Assembly: GCA_035430165.1 (NCBI GenBank)
Contig: DAOMGE010000010.1
Location: 1-64,000, forward strand
Source of the DNA: UBA7239 sp035430165
GTDB taxonomy: Bacteria; Pseudomonadota; Gammaproteobacteria; Pseudomonadales; UBA7239
Direction: 5' to 3'
Length of the DNA: 64,000 nt
Shown: positions 53,035-63,400 of the stretch, one piece after another
Position numbering within the stretch: position 1 is the first letter of the stretch
Layout of the letters: each line of letters begins with the position of its first letter
Translations under genes and position numbers: made by a program
Notes under the pieces: generated by a model
What the model was told of the DNA's origin: nothing
Databases searched by the model: none
Seen by the model: the letters and a program-made list of their open reading frames with translations, nothing else

Positions 53035-54533
53035 CCGGCGTGACTGTAATCCAGCAGGAATTTTACCAGCAGGGGCACAGGTCGACCGGTAGCGCCTTTG
53101 GTGCCTGCACTGTTCCAGGCAGTACCGGCAATATCAAGGTGCGCCCAGGGGTATTTTTCAGCAAAGCGCGCCAAAAAACATGCCGCTGTCACCGATCCGG
53201 CATTGCGTCCGCCGACATTGGCAAGATCGGCGTACGGGCTTTTCAACTGTTGCTGGTACTCTTCCCACAGCGGCATGCGCCACGCCTTGTCTTCCGCTTT
53301 CTGTCCGGCCTCATACAACTGTTCTGCCAGCGCATCGCGATTGCTGTACAAACCGCTGGCATGGTTGCCAAGCGCAATCACACACGCACCGGTGAGTGTC
53401 GCAATATCAATAACCGCTGCAGGATCAAAGCGTTCCGCGTAGGTGAGTGCATCGCACAATACCAACCTGCCCTCTGCATCGGTGTTGATCACTTCAATGG
53501 TTTTTCCACTCATGCTGGTGACAATATCACCGGGTTTGGTAGCGCGTCCGCTCGGCATGTTTTCTGCGCATGCCAGCATCCCGATGACATTCAAGGGCAA
53601 TTGCAATGCAGCAATGGTTTTCATTACACCCAGCACGCTGGCGGCACCACACATATCGAATTTCATTTCTTCCATGCCCGCACCAGGTTTCAGACTGATG
53701 CCGCCACTGTCAAACGTGATGCCCTTGCCAATCAACACCACCGGCTTCGCATTTTTTGCTCCGCCCTTGTAATCCAGGATCACCAGTTTTGCTGGCTGGT
53801 CACTGCCCGCACTGACTGACAACAGCGAACCCATTTTCAGTTCGCGCATCTGTTTTTCTTCGAGCACTTTTACTGTCAGCGATTTCTTACCGCGAGCAAG
53901 TTGTTGTGCCTGCGTTGCCAGATACGCCGGTGTACAGACATTGCCTGGCAAGTTACCGAGTTCGCGCGCAAGCAACATGCCATCGGCAATGGCGAGACCG
54001 GTCGCAAGAGCCTGCTCGACCGGTTTCTGGTTTTTCTTGTCTCCGTTGTGCCAGACCAGCTGTTTCAGGAAGAAGGATTTCTTGTCTTTTTTCAGCGTAT
54101 CCGACTGGTAAGCACTGTTGGCCAGCTGGCGTGCCGCTATCTCGGCACACCAGGCAGGATCGCGGCCCTGTACACTGATTTCGTCCAGCATCAACACGGC
54201 GTCACGCACTTTCAGTTTGTGCAGCTGGTCGGCAATGCCATGCAGCAGCGACAGGTACTGGGCATGGGTCAAGGCTTTTCCTTCGCCGACACCGACCAGC
54301 AGCACACGTTCCGCCACTACATTGCCGACATGGGGCAACAGCAGGATGTCACCGGTCTTGCCGGCAATATCCCCACGTTTCTGCAAGGCGCTGACCAGTT
54401 TTTCCAGCTCACCACGGGCATGCGATGACAGCCTGGGCTTGCTGCCGGCTTTCTTGTCATGAAAAACCGGCACCACCAGACAGGCTGTCTTGCAGGTAAC
54501 GGGATCGACAGTTTTACAGCTGATGGTCAGCAT
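53031..54533 (-). CDS. pepA: Leucyl aminopeptidase (PepA)
   Basis: 500 residues. M17 two-metal aminopeptidase, hexameric, and in E. coli also a DNA-binding regulator. Metal-binding LIGKGITFDSGGISLKP, the signature NTDAEGRLVL, and catalytic Lys/Arg context KPGAGMEEMKFDM. The ATG at 54533 (MLTISCKTVDPV) is taken over an upstream Met at 54596. Divergent from lptF, as in E. coli. Confidence 0.95.
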   Translation of the reverse strand: MLTISCKTVDPVTCKTACLVVPVFHDKKAGSKPRLSSHARGELEKLVSALQKRGDIAGKTGDILLLPHVGNVVAERVLLVGVGEGKALTHAQYLSLLHGIADQLHKLKVRDAVLMLDEISVQGRDPAWCAEIAARQLANSAYQSDTLKKDKKSFFLKQLVWHNGDKKNQKPVEQALATGLAIADGMLLARELGNLPGNVCTPAYLATQAQQLARGKKSLTVKVLEEKQMRELKMGSLLSVSAGSDQPAKLVILDYKGGAKNAKPVVLIGKGITFDSGGISLKPGAGMEEMKFDMCGAASVLGVMKTIAALQLPLNVIGMLACAENMPSGRATKPGDIVTSMSGKTIEVINTDAEGRLVLCDALTYAERFDPAAVIDIATLTGACVIALGNHASGLYSNRDALAEQLYEAGQKAEDKAWRMPLWEEYQQQLKSPYADLANVGGRNAGSVTAACFLARFAEKYPWAHLDIAGTAWNSAGTKGATGRPVPLLVKFLLDYSHAG

Positions 54534-54687
54534 ATTGGCTCCACAGGTATCAAAACAGGATTGCAGCACTGCAACGCCAGCGGCAAGCGCCGGCACGATG
54601 CGTTCAGTACGCCAGCAAAGGCTGGTATAGTCTACGCCCTGTCACCCTGCCTTCAACTGTTGATTCTGTTTTCCGGTACAACCTGAC

Positions 54688-55773
54688 GTGATCCTTTCCC
54701 GCTATCTGGCACGCGATATCCTGCAGACGACTGCTGCGGTCAGTCTGGTGTTGCTGCTGATCTTCCTGTCCGGGCGGTTTGCCAAATTCCTGGTTGACGC
54801 TGCCACTGGCAACATTTCTGCCGACATCATCCTGGGCCTGTTGCTGTATCGCGCACCCAACATGCTGGAACGCATCCTGCCTCTCAGCCTGTTCCTGAGC
54901 ATCCTGCTGGTGTTTGGCCGCTTGTACGTCGAAAACGAGATCAGCGCCCTGCATGCTGCCGGTGTCAGCCTGCCACGGCTGTTGCGCTCCAGCATGCTCG
55001 CTATCCTGCCGATTGCCGCACTGGTTGGCTGGCTGACACTCTATGTGAGTCCGGCGGCTTTCCAGCGCTCGGAGCAGATGCTCAATGACGAGAAAAAACG
55101 CAGCGAGCTGGATCTGCTCGAAGCCGGCAAATTCCTGCAATTGCGCAACGGTGAGGGTGTGGTCTACACCGGCGAGATCGGCGAAGGTCGCCGCACCATG
55201 CGCGATGTGTTTATTGCCAGCCAGAACGGTCAGGGCAACTGGGAAGTCATCCGCGCGCAAGACGGTCTCCAGCAGTACGACGAAAACCTGGATAGCCGCT
55301 TCCTGACCCTCAACAACGGCTTGCGGTATATCCTGCTACCCGGACAGGCGCGTGCCGAGCGCTTGCGGTTCTCCTCGATGATCCAGCGCATACAGCCGAT
55401 CGACGATTACGATACCCGACGGTTTCAGGAAGACACGCTGTCGATGCGGGAACTGCTGGACGATCCGGAAAATCCATCGCGCCAGGCCACGTTGCAATGG
55501 CGCCTGTCGCTGATCCTGCTGGTGCCGATCGTATCACTGCTGGCGGTGGCCATGAGCCGCACCAACCCGCGCCGCGGCCGCTATATCAAACTGTTGCCCG
55601 CGATGCTGATCTATTTCACCTACATGGGCATCCTGGATGTCCTGCGTCACAAGCTGACGGATGGCAGCATCCCCGCCATGCCCGGGATGCTGGTCGCCCA
55701 CGCCTGCCTGCTGGTTATCGGCTTGCTGCTGCTCTACAGCGACAAGGTGCCGCTGCTGCGGCGCGTGATGTAA
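54688..55773 (+). CDS. lptF: LPS export ABC transporter permease LptF
   Basis: 361 residues from a GTG start. Six predicted transmembrane helices split by a periplasmic beta-jellyroll domain. Family features: MILSRYLARDILQTTAAVSLVLLLIFLSGRF, LPLSLFLSILLVFGRLYVENEI, and a last helix pair containing RRGRYIKLLPAMLIYFTYM. With LptG and LptB it extracts LPS from the inner membrane. Confidence 0.95.
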   Translation: MILSRYLARDILQTTAAVSLVLLLIFLSGRFAKFLVDAATGNISADIILGLLLYRAPNMLERILPLSLFLSILLVFGRLYVENEISALHAAGVSLPRLLRSSMLAILPIAALVGWLTLYVSPAAFQRSEQMLNDEKKRSELDLLEAGKFLQLRNGEGVVYTGEIGEGRRTMRDVFIASQNGQGNWEVIRAQDGLQQYDENLDSRFLTLNNGLRYILLPGQARAERLRFSSMIQRIQPIDDYDTRRFQEDTLSMRELLDDPENPSRQATLQWRLSLILLVPIVSLLAVAMSRTNPRRGRYIKLLPAMLIYFTYMGILDVLRHKLTDGSIPAMPGMLVAHACLLVIGLLLLYSDKVPLLRRVM

Positions 55774-55783
55774 GGCCCCGGCG

Positions 55784-56878
55784 ATGCATTTATCCCTCAT
55801 CAAGCAACACATTTCCCGCCACGTCATGAGCGCCGTGCTGCTGGTGCTGGTCGTGCTGATGGGGCTGTTTGCCATCACCCTGTTCGCCGAGGAGGTGAAC
55901 GAATCTGCCGGCCACTACGGCATGAAAAACATCCTCACCTTCATCGCCCTCAGCCTGCCGGGTATGGCTGTCAGCAACACCGGTTTTGCCATGCTGATCG
56001 GCTGCCTGATGGGTCTGGGTGTCCTGGCCAACCAGAGTGAATTGACAGTCATGCGCACCAGCGGCATCTCGGTGCTGCGTATCATCGGTATGGTATTGCG
56101 GCCAATGTTGCTGCTGGTATTGCTATCCACACTGGCAGGTGAATACCTGGTCCCGAAACTGGACAGCATGGCCAACCGCCTGCGCACGGAAGCCGTACAG
56201 CAGCAGTCGAACACAACACTGAATAGCAAACGCGGCTTGTGGTTGCGGCAGGGCAATGATTTCCTGCATTTCACCCACATCCTGCCCGACGGCACACTCT
56301 ACGGTTTTTCGCGCATCGCGTTTGATAACGAAGGCAAGCTGCAGTCGGTGCAATATGCCAGCAAAGGCATTTACAGCCATGGCAGCGCCAGCGAGCCGGA
56401 AGGCTGGAAACTCGACAATGTCCACATTACCCGTTTCGGGGCAGACAGCACCAGCAACGCGACCCAGCCAGAAGATGCTTACTGGCGCTCGGAACTGGCG
56501 CCGGAATTGCTGGGCGTGGTCGTAACAGAACCGGAGAGCATGAGCCTGCGCGAACTGTTCAACTACACGCGTTACCTGCAATCCCACGAGCAGGACAATA
56601 AACAGTTTGCACTGGTGTTCTGGCAAAAAGCACTACAGCCCGTGGCGATGATCGGCCTGGTAATCGTTGCCATCTCATTTATTTTCGGCCCACTGCGTGA
56701 AGCGACGATGGGATCACGCCTGTTCACCGGCGTCATGGTCGGTGTCATTTTCCGTTTCAGCCAGGATTTACTGGGCCCTGTCAGCATGGTCTACGGCTTC
56801 AATCCATTGATTGCCGTGAGTGCGCCCATCGCATTGTGCTGGTTACTCGGCCTTTTGTTACTGCTGCGGACGCGCTAG
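55784..56878 (+). CDS. lptG: LPS export ABC transporter permease LptG
   Basis: 364 residues. Same plan as LptF: SLIKQHISRHVMSAVLLVLVVLMGLF, EVNESAGHYGMKNILTFIALSLPGM, jellyroll centre and C-terminal FIFGPLREATMGSRLFTGVMVG. Ten bases after lptF in one unit. Confidence 0.95.
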   Translation: MHLSLIKQHISRHVMSAVLLVLVVLMGLFAITLFAEEVNESAGHYGMKNILTFIALSLPGMAVSNTGFAMLIGCLMGLGVLANQSELTVMRTSGISVLRIIGMVLRPMLLLVLLSTLAGEYLVPKLDSMANRLRTEAVQQQSNTTLNSKRGLWLRQGNDFLHFTHILPDGTLYGFSRIAFDNEGKLQSVQYASKGIYSHGSASEPEGWKLDNVHITRFGADSTSNATQPEDAYWRSELAPELLGVVVTEPESMSLRELFNYTRYLQSHEQDNKQFALVFWQKALQPVAMIGLVIVAISFIFGPLREATMGSRLFTGVMVGVIFRFSQDLLGPVSMVYGFNPLIAVSAPIALCWLLGLLLLLRTR

Positions 56879-56915
56879 CGTTTTCACATCAGTAACCAAC
56901 CACCAAAAATCACCA

Positions 56916-57371
56916 TTATTTTTCAAAGTCCATAAATTCAGGCAAATTGAACGCCCAGCTTTTTTCTTCCACGCGTTCCTGAATACGCCAACCCTCTGGC
57001 GTACGAATATATTTATCCCGATACCACAATCCCAACATGAACAAATGCGTCTTCCCCTTGCCGAGTTTCAGTTCCTGCGGATTGAAACACATGATACGGC
57101 CGGTGCCGGTATCGCCCTGCACTTGCACCTGCATGTTGGCATTGAGATGTTGATACGCCTTGAAACCGCCGCCAAGCGCAGTTTTCAGGAATTCGATAAT
57201 CTCGGCGGGCTTGCCCACCGCTCCACCGTAAACGGAATAATCGATGTGCGCATCTGCTGCAAATACATCATTGAGCGCATCGAATTCACGGCGGTCGATG
57301 CAATCTGCATAACGCACCAGCAAATCCTGGATTTCAAAACGGTCGGAAATTTCTTGTAAAGACAACATCAT
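56916..57371 (-). CDS. SnoaL/NTF2-like protein
   Basis: 151 residues (150 from the second ATG). Starts with LQEISDRFEIQDLLVRYADCID, the SnoaL-like opening, followed by FAADAHIDYSVYGGAVGKP and a C-terminal half with CFNPQE and MLGLWYRDKYIRTPEGWRI. Related to polyketide cyclase/dehydratase and dioxygenase small-subunit-like folds; substrate unknown. Convergent with lptG. Confidence 0.82.
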   Translation of the reverse strand: MMLSLQEISDRFEIQDLLVRYADCIDRREFDALNDVFAADAHIDYSVYGGAVGKPAEIIEFLKTALGGGFKAYQHLNANMQVQVQGDTGTGRIMCFNPQELKLGKGKTHLFMLGLWYRDKYIRTPEGWRIQERVEEKSWAFNLPEFMDFEK

Positions 57372-57416
57372 TCAACACTCCTGCAATAACCGTTCTTTGC
57401 ATCGCACGCGTCACAC

Positions 57417-60400
57417 TCACTGCAAACTGTTCAGCTCGTGCACGGCACTGCCGCGATAAATGCCATTCAACGGCCACACACTGCTATTGGCCGGATTAAG
57501 CGGTTCGGGGTCCAGATAATCCGGTACACCGTCGCCGTCGCTATCGTTGATATCCAGTGTGAGGCCGTTGCAGGTTGGTGCGCCGGGCGCACAACCGTAA
57601 GCATTCGGCTGCAACCACGCGTCCGGCAGACCATCGTGATCCGCATCTACTGCCGCCGCCGGGTTGGTCGGGAAATAATCTGCAGCATCTTCCACGCTGT
57701 CTGCATCAACATTACCGGTGTGTACTCGCACCAGATACTTGCTTGATCGCCCGTTATAAGACGTGAAGTTGCCTCCCAGAATTAGCCTACCATCCGACTG
57801 CAAAGCCAATGCATATACATAACTATCAGTACCGCTACCCGGGTTGAAGCCGGTATCCAGTGAACCATCGGCATTCAGGCGGGCAATCCGGGTGCGCGGA
57901 ACGCCATTTACTGCGTTGAACGAACTTCCGCCCAGTACCACCTTGCCATCTGCCTGCACGACAATCGCCGTTATCGTGCCATTTGCACCGGTGCCCGGAT
58001 TGAAACCAGCATCCGGTGAACCATCTGTATTCAGCCTCGCAATAGAGATGCGTGGCACACCATTCATAATGGAAGAATCCCCGCCGACCACCACCTTGCC
58101 ATCCGGTTGCACAGCCAGGGCGTATACACCGCAGGGACTTGTATCTGGATTGAAGCCGGCATCCAGTGAACCATCGGCATTCAGACGTGCAAGACACTGG
58201 TGAGTGACGCCATTCACAAAATAGCCTCCCAACAGTACTTTACCATCCGACTGCAGAGCCAGAGCATATACATAGCTAACGACACCGGCACCTGGATTAA
58301 ATCCGGTATCCAGAGAGCCATCGGCATTCAGGCGCGCAATGTAGTTGCTCGACACGCCATTCACCGAGGTGAAATCGCCTCCAATCACCACCTTGCCATC
58401 CAGCTGTAAGACCAACGCACGCACAGTGCCATTAGCGCCCGTACCCGGATTGAAACCGGCGTCCAGTGAACCATCCGTATTCAGGCGCGCGATCCGGTTG
58501 CGCGAAATGGCCCCCGCTACCGTGAAATTACCCCCAATCAGTACCTTGCCATCCGGCTGCACGGCCAGAGTCGATACTCCCATGTCAGTGCCACCACCGG
58601 GGTTGAAGCTGGCATCCAGTGACCCATCGCTATTCAATCGTGCGATCCGGTTGCGCGTCACGCCGTTCACCGACATGAAATAGCCTCCGATCACCAGCTT
58701 GCCATCCGGTTGCGTAACCACAGTACTTACCTGACTGTTTACCCCCGTACCCAGATTGAAGCTGGCATCAAGACTCGCTGCCGGAGCCACTGTCGGCATG
58801 CTGTCGCAGACATCACCCGAGCCGTCACTGTCGGTGTCCAACTGGTCAGCATTGCTTGCCAACGGGCAGTTGTCTGTCCGGTTCAACAATCCGTCGCCAT
58901 CCGCATCGGTATCGCACACATCGCCCACACCATCCTGGTCGATATCAGCCTGATTCGGGTTGTACGCGTAAGGACAGTTATCGGCCGCGGTCAGGATGCC
59001 GTCGCTATCGAGCACATCCACCAGCGTATCCAGAGTGAGTCCGTTACACGTTGGTGTATCTGTTACACAGCCGTAAGCGTTCGGCTGCAACCAGGCATCT
59101 GGCAGGCCATCATGATCGGCATCCACGGCCGCCGCCGGGTTGGTCGGGAACGCATCTGCTGCGTCTTCCACACTGTCAGCATCCACATTGCCGGTGTGTA
59201 TACGCGCCACGCCATTCCCGACAGCCACACCGTTGTAGTTGTTAAAAGTGCCGCCCAGCACCAATCGACCATCCTCCTGCGCAGCCATAGCCATCACTGT
59301 GTCATTGGCGCCGATACCCGGATCAAAACCGGTATCCAGTGAACCATCGCCTCGCAAGCGGGCAATCCGGTTGCGCATCGCGCCGTTCACTATTGTGAAA
59401 TAACCTCCCAGCAGCACATTGCCATCCGGTTGAACAGTGACTGCATACACCGTGTTGCTAGTACCTGAGCCCGGGTTGAAACCGGTATCCACTGAACCAT
59501 CAGTATTCAAGCGGGCAATACGATTGCGTGTCACGCCGTTCACTGTTATGAAATCTCCACCCAGCAGCACCTTGCCGTCCGGTTGTAGCGCCAGAGTGCG
59601 CACTGTATTACTGGCACCCGTACCCGGATCAAAACTGGCATCCAGCGAACCGTCGGCATTCAGTCGCGCAATGTAGTTGCGCGTGCCGCCATTCACGGAG
59701 TAGAACGAGCCACCCAGTACCACCTTACCATCCAACTGCAAAGTCAGGGCGAACACGGTGCCATTGGCGCCAGTGCCCGGATCAAAACCCGTATCCAGCG
59801 AACCATCAGCATTCAGGCGGGCAATCCGGCTGCGTGACAAACCGTTCACCGAGAGGAAAGCGCCTGCGATTACCATCTTGCCATCCGGCTGCAAGGCCAC
59901 GGCATTCACAGTACCATCCGTGCCCGTACCCGCGTTAAAGCCGGTGTCGAGCGAACCATCCGTATTCAGACGCGCGATCCGGTTACGGGTTACGCCATTC
60001 ACCGAGGTGAAACTACCCCCTATCACCAGTTTGCCATCTGCCTGCACAGCCAAGGTGTTCACATAGTTGTTGGCTCCTGTACCCGGTATGAAGCCTGTAT
60101 CCAGAGAACCATCAGCATTCAAGCGCGCAATGTAATTGCGCGATACGCCGTTCACCGAGGTGAAACTACCCCCAATCACCATCTTGCCATCCGGCTGCGC
60201 GCCCAGCGCCAACACGCTGCTATTGGCACCTGAACCCGGGTTGAACCTGAGGTCACGGCTTGCTGTGGGAGCAATCATGGGTGCGCTATCGCAGGCATCG
60301 CCCACGCTGTCATCATCGCTATCCAGCTGATCCACATTGCTCGCCAATGGGCAGTTGTCCGCTCGATTCAACAACCCATCGTTATCTGCATCGGTATCAC

Positions 60401-63400
60401 AAGCATCACCCAGCCCATCCTGATCAGCATCCGCCTGATCCGGGTTATAGAGATAAGGGCAGTTATCTGTAGCGGACAGAACGTTATCGCTGTCGACTGT
60501 ATCCACCAGCGTATCCAGCGTGAGGCCATTACAGGTGGCTGCATCAGCTGCACAGCCGTAGGGGTTCGACGGCCGCCAGGTATCCGGCAGGCCATCGTGA
60601 TCGGCATCGACTGCCGCCGCCGGATTGGCCGGGAAAGCATCCGCCGCATCTTCCACACCATCGTCATCAATATCGCCGGTGTGTATACGCAGCGGATAAC
60701 TAACGACGACACCGTTGTAGGTCATAGAACTGCCACCCAGTATCAGTCGACCCGTCCCCTGGATCGCCAGAGCCTGCACGCTGCTTGAAGCACCCGCGCC
60801 AGGATCAAAACCGGTATCCAGCGTGCCATCGCTATTCAAGCGAACAATATGGTTGCGTGCCGCACCATTCATAGTTGTGAAATCGCCTCCAATCACCAGC
60901 TTGCCATCCGCTTGCTGCGCCAAGGATCGCACTATATTGTTGGCTCCTGTACCAGGATTGAAACCGGTATCCAGCGAGCCATTCGCATTCAGGCGGGCGA
61001 TATAGTTGCGTGTCACGCCATTCACCGTCGTGAAATTACCCCCGATGACTACCTTGCCATCCTGTTGAACCGTAAGTGCATACACAAAGTCGCTGGCACC
61101 AGTGCCAGGATTGAAACCGCCATCCAGCGAACCGTCGCTATTCAGGCGAGCAATCCGGTTGCGTAACACGCCATTCATTAAGGTGAAATTACCGCCGATC
61201 ACCAGTTTGCCATCCGGCTGCACAGCCAATGCGTACACGGTGCCGCCTGCACCAGTGCCTGGATCGAAACCGGTATCCAGGGAACCATCAGTATTAAGGC
61301 GGGCTATACGGTTGCGTGCCACACCGTTCACCGAGGTGAAGGCACCACCAATAAGCATTTTACCGTCCGCCTGCACAGCCAACGTGTTGACTGAGCTGCC
61401 GGCTCCTGTGCCAGGGTTGAAGCCGACATCCAGTGAGCCATCAGTATTCAAACGAGCAATCCGGTTGCGCGCCACGCCGTTCACAGCCGTAAATTCACCA
61501 CCGATGATGACCTTGCCATCTGGCTGCACGGCCAGCGCATTGACGTTGCTATTGGCGCCTGTACCAGGATTGAAACCGGTATCCAGCGAGCCATTCGCAT
61601 TCAGGCGGGCGATGTAGTTACGTGCCAAGCCATTCACCGACGTGAAGCCACCCCCTATCACCAGCTTGTCATCCAGCTGAACAGCCACGGCTTGCACAGT
61701 GCTATTGGCTCCCGTGCCGGGATTGAAACTGACATCGCGGCTAGCCGTAGGAGCGACCATAGGCGTGCTGTCACAGGCATCACCCAAGCCATCACCATCG
61801 ACATCCAGTTGATCGGCATTGCTCAGCTGGGGGCAGTTGTCCACTGCGTTCAACACGCCATCCGCATCTTTGTCGGCATCGCACCCATCGCCGATACCAT
61901 CAGTGTCACTATCCATCTGATCAGGGTTGTAAGCGTACGGGCAATTATCGCTGGCTGGCGGTGTACTATCGCCATCGAGCACATCGACATAACTGTCCAG
62001 CGTGAGGCCATTGCATATCGAAGCATCTACTGCGCAGCTGTAGGCATTCGGCTGCAACCAGACATCCGGCAGGCCATCGTGATCGATATCGACTGCTGCA
62101 GCCGGGTTGGTCGAGAACGCATCTGCCGCATCTTCCACGCCGTCTGCATCAGCATCGCCGGTGTGCACACGCACCATGGAATTGGCAACAACACCGTTAT
62201 ACGAAGTAAAACTGCCCGCCAGCACCACCCTGCCACTACCTTGCACAGCTAAAGCATACACAGCACCGCCGTTATCAACACCTGAACCCGGGTTGAAACT
62301 GACATCCACAGAACCGTCTGTATTCAGGCGAGCCATTCGGCTGCGCAATACGCCATTTACTCTATAGAAATTACCTCCCAGCAGCACCTTACCGTCCGCT
62401 TGAAGAACCAGAGCTTTTACATAGCTGTCAGCACCCGTACCCGGGTCAAAACCGGCATCAAGAGAACCATCGGCATTCAGACGTGCAACATTGAAGCGCG
62501 ACACCCCACCCAACACCGTAGTTAAACCGCCCCCGATCAGAATTTTGCCATCCGATTGCACAGCCAATGCATTTACACCACTGCCAGTAATCGGACCGAG
62601 ATCGAAACCGGTATCCAGAGATCCATCAAAATTCAGTTGCGCAATATAGTTACGTACGAAGCCATTTACCGTTGTGAAAGTGCCCCCGATTAAAACTCTG
62701 CCATCCGGCTGCAGCGCCAAAGCGTTCACAGCATTGTCGGCACCGGCACCCGGATCAAAACCGGTATCCAGTGAACCATCGGCATTCAGCCGTGCAATCC
62801 GGTTACGAGAGATACCATTCACGGTCGTGAAGTAGCCCCCGATGACTACCTTGCCATCCGGCTGCATCGCCAGTGCGTATACAGAACTGTTCGCACCCGA
62901 ACCTGGATTGAAACCGTTGTCGAGTGAGCCATCGGCATTCAGGCTCGCAATGTAATTGCGCGATACGCCATTAAAAGAGGTGAAGCTACCACCAATCACC
63001 ACCTTGCCATCCGTTTGCACAGCCATAGCTTTGACCGTACTGCTTGCACCTGTGCCAGGGTTGAAGCTGGCATCCAGCGAGCCATCGGCATTCAGTCGTG
63101 CAATCCGGTTGCGTGCCACACCATTCACGGTTGTGAAATCCCCGCCCAACAGCACTTTTCCATCCGGCTGTGTTGCCACAGCGTACAACGCGCCGTTGAC
63201 GCCTGTACCTGTATTGAAACTGACATCGCGGCTGGCCGTAGGGGCAACCAAGGGTGTGCTGTCGCAGGCATTACCAAAACCGTCACCGTCTGTGTCCAGC
63301 TGATCGGCATTGGCCAGCTGCAGGCAGTTATCTATTCCGTTCAGTGTTCCGTCACCATCCCCGTCGGGATCGCAGGCATCGCCCACGCCATCCAGATCGA

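Noticed and set aside
58710..59342. Plus-strand frames within the giant repeat gene, here and throughout 57.4-64 kb
   Set aside because: Periodic open frames created by the repeat array on the opposite strand; none has a start context or known domain.
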